Source: Mesostigma viride (Eukaryota; Streptophyta; Mesostigmatophyceae; Mesostigmatales; Mesostigmataceae). Taken from it: 21,500 nt of DNA. Position numbers and translations under genes: made by a program. Below the pieces are notes generated by a model. The model was not told the DNA's origin and did no database searches. It worked only from the letters and a program-made list of their open reading frames with translations. Shown piece after piece: positions 10,506 to 19,434 of the stretch. Within the stretch, counting starts at the first letter, position 1; each line of letters starts with the position of its first letter. The stretch spans positions 1,976,738-1,998,237 of the forward strand of contig RPFO01000188.1 of the NCBI GenBank assembly GCA_009746045.1, given 5' to 3'.

Positions 10506-11389
10506 TGACGGATGTTGTCATGGCTGTTGTCGTGGTTTTTGTCGTGGCATTGCATTCTTCCTGCTGGCACCCGCCTCCCCTCGATGCCATCATGCCTTCA
10601 TGCACCCACGCAGCCGAGCAAGGCCCGACCGCCACGCATGGCCCAATGAACACAGGGTTGTCGGCCCATGTCACGGCCTGCTGCCACCACTGATGACACC
10701 CCGCGCTCATGGGTGTCCGCGCCTGCCTTGCTCTCGTGGGGTTGTCTGGTGGGCGCCGCGGTGGCGGGCAGGTGCGTGACGTGGACTTCAACCCGAAGCG
10801 GGAGCACATGCTGCTGACGTGTGGCGACGACTGCAGGATCTGTTTCTGGGACATGCGGCACCCGAGCGCGCCCCTGCAGGAGGTGACGGCGCACTCCCAC
10901 TGGGTGTGGCGCGCGCGCTACAACCCGCACCACGACCAGCTGGTGCTGTCCTCCGGCACCGACAGCATCGTCAACGTCTACCGCGCGCTCTCCCTGTCCT
11001 CCGAGGCCCCGCCCGCGTCGGCCCTGCGCGCGATGGACAACGAGGGGGGCCACTCAGGCAGCTCCAACCGCGGTAGCGACGGCGGGCGCGACGACTACGA
11101 CCCTTACGACGACGATGAGGGGGGCATCGGCATGGGCGAGCGCGACATGTCCAGCACCTCGCTCTCCTCCATGGGGCGCACCGCCGAGTCGGAGCGGCCC
11201 TACGGCCTGGCCAAGGTGGACGTGACGACGAGCGAGGGGCTGGTGCAGGTGTACGACGAGCACGAGGAGAGCGTGTACGGCATCGCGTGGAGCCAGAACG
11301 ATCCCTGGGCGTTTGCCTCGCTCTCGTACGATGGCCGCGTGGTGGTCAACACGGTGCCCAGCGAGACCAAGTACAACATCCTGCTGTAA
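6358..11389 (+). CDS. EIPR1: EIPR1/TSSC1 WD40 protein, complete five-exon gene
   Basis: EIPR1 is a WD40 beta-propeller partner of the EARP and GARP tethering complexes in endosomal recycling and dense-core vesicle traffic (known in animals). Exons: 6358-6509, 6935-7118, 7666-7793, 8494-8704, 10772-11389, giving 430 residues against about 387 in human. Junction phases 2, 0, 2, 0 all close. Start: an in-frame TAA at 6352-6354 and no other ATG in exon 1 fix ATG 6358. Landmarks in order are IYGLKYKAR (6-14), FLIGTLSLREDNELHLVEY, EVWDIAP, AAVWRLP, CSLWHPRGDRNSVLTV, CGRWDTHDVNSVATA, the strongly conserved VRDVDFNPK (226-234), CGDDCRICFWDMR, HSHWVWRARYNPHHDQLVL, YDEHEESVYGIAWS, WAFASLSYDGRVVVN, and an ILL end. 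A Ser/Gly/Asp-rich insertion (about residues 308-375) lengthens the loop before the last blade. Exon 1 is clearly less GC-rich than exons 2-5. Donors are GTTTGT, GTGGGC, GTGGGT and GTGGGC; all acceptors end CAG. Confidence 0.95.
6510..6934 (+). other. EIPR1 intron 1
   Basis: 425 bp, GTTTGT donor and GCACAG acceptor. This is the only EIPR1 intron without a tandem array. Its 5' part is AT-richer and includes the near-palindrome AGTGATCAAAATCACT at 6547-6562, close to the sequence GGTCAAAATCACTTT found at 11837-11851 next to the TACCGTAGTGG motif. Confidence 0.85.
7393..7637. repeat. 49-bp minisatellite, 5 copies (EIPR1 intron 2)
   Basis: Five 49-bp units each start CGCATATTCCTGC, contain a (TG)n stretch, and end GCACTGTGCTCG. 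Starts are at 7393, 7442, 7491, 7540 and 7589. The only clear variation is CTTGCC versus CTGCC in the first and last units. The array ends 28 bp before the exon 3 acceptor (7665). Open frames across it on both strands are repeat artefacts. Confidence 0.95.
7794..8493 (+). other. EIPR1 intron 3
   Basis: 700 bp, GTGGGT donor and GTGCAG acceptor, with two poly-G runs (about 7896-7907 and 8277-8290). No tandem array and no recognisable gene was seen within it. Confidence 0.85.
8750..8919. repeat. 34-bp minisatellite, 5 copies (EIPR1 intron 4)
   Basis: Five 34-bp units start TTATTTACAATGCCATCGAT and end GCACTATCC, at 8750, 8784, 8818, 8852 and 8886. The fourth has one change (TTTGATG for TGTGATG) and the last ends GCTCTATCC. 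Each unit contains the palindrome CATCGATG. The array begins 45 bp after the exon 4 donor. Confidence 0.95.
9029..10473. repeat. Giant (TGG)n array, about 480 units (EIPR1 intron 4)
   Basis: 1,445 bp of TGG on the coding strand. One early GAT replaces a repeat unit at 9048-9050. Seven places lose a single G (a TG step, GTGT on the strand) near 9433, 9534, 9791, 9847, 9921, 10079 and 10138. The longest clean stretches are about 380 bp (after 9050) and 330 bp (after 10141). All six frames stay open, which produces spurious long open frames of Val, Gly, Trp or, in reverse, Pro, His and Thr. The true gene splices this out. Confidence 0.98.
10474..10505. repeat. (CGG)n cap on the TGG array
   Basis: About 10.5 units of CGG directly continue the TGG array in the same register, so the array seems to have changed from TGG to CGG by one founding substitution. 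About 266 bp separate it from exon 5. Confidence 0.97.
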
Positions 11390-11826
11390 AGGGCAGCATC
11401 ACGATCGCCACTGTTAGACGTGGCAAGTTGTCGCATGGGGATGCCATGCATTGTCGAGACAGCCGGGCATGCGATGTTGCTGGGGTCTTTGCGATTAAGA
11501 ATTGCGTGAGGGCATGTCATGCAGTCTCCATGCAAGAGACTCTTTACGCCAGCGTTTATCAGATCATTTAGTGGATTATGCGATTTATGCACAGTAATGT
11601 AAGGACATTACAAATGCTGCCTGTACCGTGCATTTCCACACGCAACGTTTTGTCACAAAAATAAATACTTTTTTCACTTGAGAAATCGTCAATGGAGAAC
11701 AGATTCACGACCATGTCGATGGTGCACGTGGCGAAGTTACGTGCAGAAAATTATGGCCTGTTTAGCAATACTAATTTTACGGCATCACCTTTTTTTCTTT
11801 TTGTAAGGCGGGCATGTATATCAAGG
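11390..11826 (+). other. EIPR1 3' UTR and downstream spacer
   Basis: Noncoding sequence after the EIPR1 stop. It becomes AT-rich from about 11570, as expected for a 3' UTR end and intergenic DNA. No gene is recognised. The 3' UTR is inferred to end shortly after the TGTAA at 11598. Confidence 0.55.
11598..11602 (+). terminator. TGTAA poly(A) signal of EIPR1
   Basis: TGTAA is the usual polyadenylation signal of volvocine and related green algae. This copy is 209 nt after the stop codon, in an AT-rich context. A second TGTAA overlaps the stop codon itself (11385-11389) and is less likely to be used. Confidence 0.55.
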
Positions 11827-11893
11827 TACCGTAGTGGTCAAAATCACTTTGCGACAAACTAGTTTGCGAATCGACATCGCAAACTGCTATTGA

Positions 11894-12190
11894 TGGGCTG
11901 GGCCATCGATCAACCTCGAGTTGACCCTGGCCAAATGTGCGGTGTACTCGCCCCAGGGTGATTGCTCGGGCTTTCCGCCGCAGCTTCTGGGCTGGAACGA
12001 ACGTCTCCGTGGGTTGGACGTCCTCGATCGGCGTCCCGGTCGGCGACGCCGATTTTGTCATGCATCTACGCCCTGCGGGCCGCCATCGAGGAGCGCACCG
12101 CCGAGGTCTTGCCATTGATTACTCGCCTTCATGATTCGAAGACCAAGGGGCTGCTTCTCTGCATGGTTTTGCGTGCACCCTCGCGTCGTT
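11894..12190 (+). pseudogene. Non-LTR retrotransposon, RT C-terminal fragment, frameshifted
   Basis: Three successive frames each carry a piece of a LINE-type reverse transcriptase: INLELTLAKCAVYSPQGD (11909-11962), the region after the catalytic motif; then ARAFRRSFWAGTNVSVGWTS and IGVPVGDADFVMH (about 11950-12067), the conserved G-PVG turn; then LRAAIEERTAEVLPLITRL through LLLCMVLRAPSR (about 12070-12185), the thumb region. The frame changes near 11955 and 12067 show decay. The catalytic YADD part is absent, so the copy is 5'-truncated. Direction is +, the same as the endonuclease piece that follows, which may be the same element or a later nested insert. Confidence 0.7.
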
Positions 12191-12426
12191 TATCCGGGGC
12201 GCCCTCCCCGCCCAAGCCCGGCTCGCCGCCAAGGGACACGACAAATGCAGATCCAGTCGGCCTTGGCGCAGCTGGTCCCCGGCCCCGATTTCCCGGCCCA
12301 TTCTCTCCGCCGGAGAGAATGAGCTTCCCTGCCCGGCCGGCTGCGGGCGGCTACGGTCTGACCCCGGCGCGCAGCCCGGCTGGCCCCGCCGCCACCGAAG
12401 TACCACCGATACTAAATATATCCGGC

Positions 12427-13176
12427 TAGCCTGTGGGCAGCCGCTGGATCCCACGGGGACTCACTACCTTGCCTGCATGGGGGGCCAACAGAATCAGAAT
12501 TGGTATTTGTATTTGCACACTGTCCTCCTGACGGTGGTGCTCGCCATGATTCGGTCGGTTTTCCCCCACGCGAACATCCGGTCCGAGGATGCGGATGGCG
12601 CTGCCTTCTATTCCCCCAACCACCGGCCTGACATCGTGGTGCTGGACTTTGAGGGGGGTGGCCGGCATCTGCTTATTGACGTTTCGGTGGCGCGGCCCTT
12701 GGCTCTTAGCCACGTGGCTGGGGCCTCCCTCACGGCAGGTTACACGGCGGACCGGGCGGAGCGGGCCAAGCTCCTGGCCTACGGCGACGTCGGGCACCAT
12801 CGTGTGGTGCCCTTTGTCCTGGAGGAGTTTGGGGCCATGGGGCCCCTGACCTCCGCCTTCTTCAAGGAGTGTTGCCGGCTCCGGGAGGACCGGCTGGACC
12901 TGGAGGGCCAGCGGGCCCCATGGTCGGCGCGGACCTGGACGTCGTAGTGGCGTCAGCGCTTGTCGGTGGCGCTGACTCGGGCCATGGCTGACATCATGCT
13001 CCGCCGTACGCGGGCTGATTTTGCGGTGCAGCAGGGCTATTAGGTTCCTCCCGTTAGGCGTTTCCATTGGTCTTATCGTAGTATAGAGCTTTGACATGGC
13101 TCTGTATATAGGTTTATAGCTGGGCGTTTGCTTTGGTTTGAGTGATTTCACTCTGCTGTAAGTAATTATATTTTTA
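12427..13176 (+). pseudogene. Non-LTR retrotransposon 3' end with PD-(D/E)XK endonuclease
   Basis: The open frame starting at ATG 12477 gives 156 residues with RPDIVVLDF (50-58), LLIDVSVARPL (66-76) and a Lys at 98, followed by VVPFVLEEFGAMGPL. This is the pattern of the restriction-like endonuclease at the C-terminus of R2/NeSL-type elements (Pro-Asp, Asp, Lys). The frame stops at TAG 12945-12947, but family-like sequence continues in the same frame (WRQRLSVALTRAMADIMLRR) to a second TAG at 13041-13043, so the first stop looks like a nonsense change. An AT-rich 3' UTR follows. The segment is bracketed by an exact 13-bp direct repeat, AAATATATCCGGC, at 12414-12426 and 13177-13189, a probable target-site duplication. 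No RT catalytic core is present, so it cannot be autonomous. Confidence 0.75.
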
Positions 13177-13189
13177 AAATATATCCGGC

Positions 13190-13472
<283 letters not shown>

Positions 13473-13499
13473 AATGCAATGCCGGCGTTTTTGGGCTCT

Positions 13500-13790
13500 A
13501 GTCGCTCAGTCGTGGCCGCGGAAATCTGTCGGCTCGATCCTTCCCCTCTTGGCTACGGCGGCGCCTGACCTCTTGGCCCCCGCCATGCAGCCCCGGCCTA
13601 CCCTGTCATCACCGCCATCCAGGATGCTTATGCTGAGATCCAGCAGGCCTGTACTACCGTCCGCACCGCTCAGGCAGCCCAACGCCGCCTTCCTCGAGGG
13701 GCACTCCCTCGGTCGCCATCGTCCTCTCCGCCCGCAGCATTCCCTGCCCGCGTCATCGATAAACACCAGACCGTATTGTTAAGTACGGGT
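13500..13790 (+). pseudogene. Coding relic of unknown origin, possibly retroelement
   Basis: This GC-rich block contains a + frame with protein-like composition (AYPVITAIQDAYAEIQQACT, about 13594-13653) interrupted upstream by a stop at 13566. It follows the (CAA)n tract directly and composition changes abruptly after 13790. A decayed retrotransposon ORF1 piece is possible, but no motif proves it. Confidence 0.25.
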
Positions 13791-13836
13791 ACGGGTATTA
13801 TACGGGGGGGGGTTAAAATACGGGTAGATATTAATT
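13781..13836. repeat. TACGGGTA-rich segment, first copy
   Basis: The motif TACGGGTA recurs and a G-run leads into GGTTAAAATACGGGTAGAT. A related segment follows at 14270-14365. It precedes the TTAATTAATT stretch at the left end of the 0.42-kb repeat copy 1. Confidence 0.6.
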
Positions 13837-13854
13837 AATTCATTCATTCATCAA

Positions 13855-14278
13855 ACTCGTGCTCCCTGGGGAGTCACGGAGCACCGAAGTGCTTTTAATC
13901 CCTGCATGTGCACAACAGGAAGAAAGGGCAGAGACCCCCTTTCTCCTTCATGCCAGAGGCATGCCACAGCGGCAATTGGACACGCCATAGACGATCCGGC
14001 AAGTGCTGTGGGTGCATTAAGATCCATGTGAGCATATCATCAGTAACAAGTAGCGTGGGCAAGTAAACTGATCATAGCAAGGACGTAGCATGGGCGCTGT
14101 ACAAGGGCTACTAAGCTGAGGCTATGGCTGGCTGTGCACCGTGTGTTATTAGCGGTGCACGTGGCTAGGTATGCATGGTTGCACAGCTAGGCAAACATTC
14201 TAGGCATTAATTGCGGCCATGGCGGCATGCAGTGACTACCAATGGATACAAGCTAGGGCTGTTATACCAGCTATTCTA
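13855..14278. repeat. Dispersed 0.42-kb repeat, copy 1
   Basis: It starts ACTCGTGCTCCC, just after TTAATTAATTCATTCATTCA, and ends near AGCTAGGGCT...CTATTCT. It is aligned along its length with 15111-15525, for example GGGCAGAGACCCCCTTTCTC, GTGAGCATATCAT, CAAACATTCTAGGCAT and AGTGACTACCAATG, with many small indels. It has no coding potential. Read on the minus strand it would end in a TTAA-type tail, like the 3' UTR of a retroposon. Confidence 0.85.
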
Positions 14279-14365
14279 CGGGTAGATATAGTACGGGCTA
14301 TCTACGGGTAGCTATTCTACGGGTAGATATAGTATATAGTACGTGGGGGGTTTAAAATACGCGAC
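14270..14365. repeat. TACGGGTA-rich segment, second copy
   Basis: Several CTACGGGTAG units are followed by a G-run and TTTAAAATACG, similar to 13781-13836. It lies at the right end of repeat copy 1. Confidence 0.6.
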
Positions 14366-15110
14366 CGCGTTTCTAACTGAAGGGGTTGAGGGCGCACATC
14401 CACGTGGAAAGCACTTGCATTGATAGTAATTAGTAAGTAGTTTCATGGTATACATCATGGCTTGCGTAGTATGCAGTCAACCATGTCAACCATGGTTGGC
14501 TAAGCACATTTTAGCTAGTGTTGCATCATAACAAGGGCATGCTCAAATAAACTAATGGTGGCAGCTCACTGTCTATATGCAGTCACATGAATGCAATATC
14601 TCCAATATGATCATCAGCAAAACACTTCTTTCCCTGCACGATAAAAATGTAAAGAAACCGTATTGGCGGCCACTCAGCTTCTGAGCGCTGTGATGCTGCT
14701 GCAAAGAAAGGGCGCGGCACTCTCACACAACAAGAACGCCCAAAAAGAACACAAAAGACTTCGAACGACAAGTTCGTAGAGGAAAGCACTGAAAGCAGAT
14801 CACGTTCGCCACAAATATATGCCTTGACATCGTAAATCCCTCGCCCAGGCGAGCAACAACGGCCGCGCGGCCGTTCTTCTATGATGAAAATGGCAGGCAC
14901 GAACTGTGCACGCCTAAAGTAATTACTATAATACCGAAAATGGCCGTAAATTTGGAACAAAGCACCCGTTCTGTTTAGAAGATTTCCGATGGTATCAATA
15001 CTAATCACCTCCTTCACGGTCAGAACCCCCCCCCCCCAGAACCACGCATTTACTGCGCTATCATGAATTCTATATGATTCCGCGTGACAAAAAAATGCAT
15101 GATTAATTAG
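14366..15110. other. Spacer between the two repeat copies, no gene recognised
   Basis: AT-richer sequence with one 144-codon minus-strand open frame (14583-15017) that matches nothing I know and shows no domain, a poly-C run near 15028-15037, and a TTAATTAG end (15103-15110) just before copy 2. If the two flanking repeats were long terminal repeats, this would be the interior, but no protease, integrase or primer-binding sequence is visible. Confidence 0.5.
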
Positions 15111-15525
15111 ACTCGTGCTCCCGTTAGGGAGTCACGGAGCACCGGAGTGCTTTTAATCCCCGCCCTGTGTGTGCACAACAGGATGAAAGGGCAGAGACCC
15201 CCTTTCTCCTTCATGCCAGAGGCACTGATGCCACAGCAGCAATCGGACACGATATTAGACGATCCCGCGAGTTCTGTGGGTGCAATAAGACCCGTGTGAG
15301 CATATCATGACAAGGAGCGTGGGCAAGTATACTACTAAAGCTGATCATAGCCAGGACGTAGCATGGCTGTGCAAGGGCCAAGCTAGGGCTAGGGCTGGTT
15401 GTGTACCGTGCGTTAGCGGTACGTGCACGTGACTAGGTATGGTGGCTCGGAGCCCTAGGCAAACATTCTAGGCATGGCTGCCGTGGCGGCAGTGACTACC
15501 AATGATGACAAGCTAGGGCTATTCT
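15111..15525. repeat. Dispersed 0.42-kb repeat, copy 2
   Basis: This is the direct-orientation partner of 13855-14278. It begins ACTCGTGCTCCC after GATTAATTAG and ends AGCTAGGGCTATTCTAG, where a 12-bp piece present in copy 1 is missing. Its first 30 bases can fold: GTGCTCC pairs with GGAGCAC around GGGAGTCAC. Its right end meets the minus-strand ORF1-like fragment exactly, which suggests that the repeat is the 3' part of the same element. Confidence 0.85.
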
Positions 15526-15960
15526 AGCCCGCAGGGGGCATGTCCACATCTTGCATGTGGTTGATCATCAGTTCCCCCCCCCTCCAGTACACCTTGGGCT
15601 TCTGGGGGTCCTGCTTGTGGCGGAGGTATTCAGGCCACAGGGCGCACGTCCCTGCTGCTGCTGAGCGGGGGGGCAGGTCGTCGTCCAGCGTCCAGGGGAG
15701 GTCGTGCAACCTCTTGCGACGAGAAAGGAACTGCTTGTCCTCAGGGGAGGGGAAGGTGAACAGGACTGGTGGGGGGGGCGCCTTAATTGTCCCGTGAGTG
15801 GGGAAGGCAGTACGGGCACCCGCTCAGTTCTACCTCACCGGTACCAGGCCGGCCCTGATGAGGCCTAAGATGAGCTGGTCCTTGAGCTCGTCGGCAACGG
15901 GTGGTTGATGTCTCACCTGGCTCCTGGAGTTTCGTAGCGATGGCGTCTGTGGTCGAGGCG
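15524..15960 (-). pseudogene. Retrotransposon ORF1-like fragment, frameshifted
   Basis: The minus-strand frame 15823-15524 (about 99 codons) contains VLFTFPSPEDKQFLSRRKRL, then LDDDLPPRSAAAGTCALWPEY, then VYWRGGELMINH and ends in a stop. This resembles, from memory, the block following the RNA-binding part of ORF1-type or linker proteins in algal LINEs (F-F-S, RR-RL, DDDLTP, WRGA motifs). A second frame upstream (to about 15960) adds VADELKDQLILGLIRAGLVP, separated by a stop and frameshift near 15826. No start or intact protein remains. It shares direction with the minus-strand RT relic at 18.6-19.4 kb. Confidence 0.5.
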
Positions 15961-16184
15961 GTTGCTGAACAAAATGCATAGTATCCCCCATGCCGATGGC
16001 ATAAAAAGAAAGCAGAGATATTATGAACCAGACCCGAGTGGACACGTGCGTAGTACTCCTACACACACAGATCTCGAATGATTTATCTAGTACCAAATCC
16101 GAAAGGCTTGCATCACTCCCCGGAAAGGAGAACTTTTGCGGATGACTGTAGGTGTCAGTCGGCGATGCCTTAGGATCAGGAGAC

Positions 16185-16245
16185 GTCCGTCCTAGTCAGC
16201 AAAAGTTGGTGCGAGAGGTCCCAGTTCGATTCCGGCCTGGATTCA
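16185..16245 (+). ncRNA. tRNA-like relic with A- and B-box-like sequences
   Basis: TAGTCAGCAAAAGTTGG (16193-16209) resembles a D-arm/A box, and AGTTCGATTCC (16223-16233) fits the T-loop/B box, preceded by GCGAGAGGTCCC as in several tRNAs. The spacing leaves no room for an anticodon arm and the T stem pairs poorly. It is therefore not a working tRNA. A tRNA-derived SINE head or decayed tRNA gene is likely. Confidence 0.35.
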
Positions 16246-16381
16246 TTTGCAGATCGCGTTTTCCGCGGTCGACCGGCACTGCTGAACGCAAATGGTTTTC
16301 ACCTTTGCGGCGTGCCAAATCAGAAAATCAGAAGCTACTCTCCGCCACAATCTAACAATGTCATGATGAACTGATCGTCTG

Positions 16382-17203
<822 letters not shown>

Positions 17204-18299
17204 CTTGCGTGTCATGCATGCGCATGGGCATGCCACGGAGTAATATACTAATCTCTTTAGAAAAATAATTACACAAAAGTTAGAAATAGTGTCGCGGGCT
17301 CATTAACCCCCAAGTGGAACGGGCGCAACAATTGAATAAATTGTGTATTAACTTGTTGTTATAGTCCGCAGGATTTTGGAACTCATTTCGGGACTTAATT
17401 TGGGAATTCTCCCTTGGTCAGGACTTTTGTATGGAATTATGATAGTTTGTGTGGTTTGGACTAATTAGTTTGGGCCTAGGTTGAAGTACGAGATCTTCTA
17501 GGGGCCGGTGCAGTCGCGCCGCACTGCGTACTTTATGGCTGGTTGAGATCTGGTGGTCATGCGTGGATTCTGTATAGGGTCGATGTCGGCCCGAGTCGTC
17601 AGGCAGAATCTGATTGTGTGGACTGTTTCGGAGTCTCTGGAAGGTCAGTCAGCGCCATGTCGGCGCCAACTTGCCAGCTTGGTGGCGGACCTAGGTGAAA
17701 TTGGTCTGAGGACGATCGAGAGTGACTCTCGTCCTCTTGGTTTGATGAATGCGAAGTGCGATGAAGGGCCTACACATTGAACCTGGGGCAACTATCCATT
17801 AATTTGTAACTGGTCTTGCTAGCCATTATAAGTGTGTATTAAAATTAGCTTGGCATCAAGTCGCGGTGTCACGACCCCAGTCGTGCATTAAGTGCAATCT
17901 GCATTAGGCCGCCTTGATTCTTCCTAATACCGGCACAGTTGATCTTTCCGGCGCTACGTAGCTCTGGTTAGAGTGTAAATCCTGGCACGGTACGAATAGC
18001 GTCTGCATCATACGGCGCCCGTGGAAAACAATGTAAACGAAGCGCTGGGCAGCTGTTGATACGTCATGCATCTTGTCAATTTGCTGCTACCTAGTTGTAC
18101 ACCCCCCCATGACAGGCTCCCCCTTAGCTGGGCATAGCTTGATAGATCAGTCAAGGGGGTGCAGGTGCCCTGGCGCCCCTAGAGCAAGTGTAGCTTACAT
18201 TCCCGGCACCCTTGCAGGAAGTAGCCCAGAATGTATTAAAAGCCATATGCCCCTTCTCAGGGATATGTGCTACATGTGCTCCCAACGGGGTTATGTTCC
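17204..18299. other. No gene recognised
   Basis: About 1.1 kb of moderate GC. The open frames (longest 75 codons at 17553-17780 on +) have no motif I can name. No tRNA, tandem array or clear transposon end was found. Confidence 0.5.
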
Positions 18300-18350
18300 T
18301 AATTAATTAATTAATTAGTTGTGCACACTGTGATATTAATTAATTAATTA
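18300..18350. repeat. Two TTAA-type stretches
   Basis: AATTAATTAATTAATTAG (about 18300-18318) and TTAATTAATTAATTAG (about 18335-18350) flank a 17-bp spacer. The second leads straight into the third copy of the dispersed repeat. Confidence 0.85.
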
Positions 18351-18386
18351 GACTCGTGCTCCCGTTGGGGAGTCACGGAGCATTAA
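18351..18386. repeat. Dispersed repeat, truncated copy 3
   Basis: GACTCGTGCTCCCGTTGGGG and AGTCACGGAGCA match the first 35 bases of copies 1 and 2. It is preceded by the same TTAATTAG sequence. Similarity stops before the (GATG)n tract. Confidence 0.85.
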
Positions 18387-18390
18387 CCCC

Positions 18391-18450
18391 GATGGATGGA
18401 TGGATGGATGGATGGATGGATGGATGGATGGATGGATGGATGGATGGATG
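18391..18450. repeat. (GATG)15 microsatellite
   Basis: Fifteen clean GATG units (60 bp), between the truncated repeat copy and the minus-strand reverse transcriptase relic. Confidence 0.97.
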
Positions 18451-18555
18451 GGTGCAAACAGTCCTACCGGTCTAATCTATCAACATCAGCTACCTACAAC
18501 ATCTATCTAACAGCATTACTAACTACAACATCTATCTAGACAGCATCACGCAGCC

Positions 18556-19434
18556 CTAGGGGAGCTGTCTGGCGTGCCTCCCGCGGGTGTGCACGCGCGG
18601 GCGCTTCCCCACAGCTAGGGGGGGGCTCGTTGTCCTCGACCTGAACGGAAGCCGTGCTGAGTCTCGCTGAGGTGACCGTCCAGGGCCGTGCGCAGGCGGT
18701 TCAGGATGAGCCGCATAAGAAGCTTGAGGGGGGCGCTTTGAATGCACGTACACCCCTCTGTAGTTGCCGGGGTCGGCTGGCGACCCCTTGTTCTTGTACA
18801 GCATCGTGCGAAAACTGTGTGGCCAGGCTGCTGGAGGTGGTTGCGACGACAGCAGAAGGCGGTTGCAGATGTCCCGGAAGAGCAGCATAACACCGGTGTC
18901 CTCGAATTCGGCTGCAAGTTTCACAACGGCCGCAGAAATCTCGTCGGAGCCGGTGGCTGCGTCATACCGCAGGCGCTGGACCGCCTCCGTGACCTCGCGA
19001 GAGGTGAAGGAGGCATGTCTGACGGGTCGCCAAGTGGGCCGACCAGCGGGGGGACTATATAGGTAGTCCACCGCTGACCTAGGCGGGGCCGGGGGCCCAG
19101 CGGGGCCGGCCAGGGCGGCCGGGCGGGCGGCGGCGGCTGGGAGCAGGGGCGGGGGCGGCGTAGCTGTCCCCACGACCTCGGCCGTGGTCGCGGCCCAGGT
19201 ACGAAGCCGCTTGGCAGGGGCGCCAGGGACGTCGTGGCGGTGGGGCCGGCCGAGGCCGTCCGGGTGCCCGAGGCGCTTGTACCAGAACCAGGCCCCCTTG
19301 CTGTCGTGCTTCTGCTGGCAGCTGCGCAGGTCCTTGACCATCTGCTGAGCGTCTGCCTTCTCAGCCTGCTCGTAGGCGACCCTCAGAGCTGCTGGCAGCC
19401 CAGGTTTGGCGGTCGGATCCCACTGTGATATACT
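18556..19434 (-). pseudogene. Non-LTR retrotransposon, N-terminal RT fragment, frameshifted
   Basis: The minus-strand frame open from 19434 reads through a linker (ALRVAYEQAEKADAQQMVKD, then a Pro/Ala-rich stretch) into FTSREVTEAVQRLRYDAATG, LLLSSQPPPAAWPHSFRTML and YKNKGSPADPGNYRGV, which are the first RT blocks. After NYRGV the protein signal moves to another frame: IQSAPLKLLMRLILNRLRTA, then DGHLSETQHGFRSGRG, the block before the catalytic centre. It then ends at a stop (about 18615). So one frameshift lies near 18750, and the YADD core, thumb and 3' end are missing. Preserved motifs and family order make the identity secure; it is inactive. Confidence 0.85.

Noticed and set aside
8872-10854. 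Very long open frames (500-635 codons) of poly-Val/Gly/Trp on + and poly-Pro/His/Thr on -
   Set aside because: They exist only because the TGG array contains no stop in any frame. The region is EIPR1 intron 4, spliced out in a phase-consistent model.
14583-15017. 144-codon minus-strand open frame between the two repeat copies
   Set aside because: No recognised motif, composition like surrounding DNA, no splice or start support. Kept only as a remark.
13855-15525. Direct repeats as LTRs of a complete LTR retrotransposon
   Set aside because: Ends are not TG...CA, no primer-binding site or polypurine tract was seen, the interior is noncoding, and a third copy occurs alone at 18351.
17553-17780. 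75-codon + strand open frame
   Set aside because: Short, no motif, no conserved neighbours.
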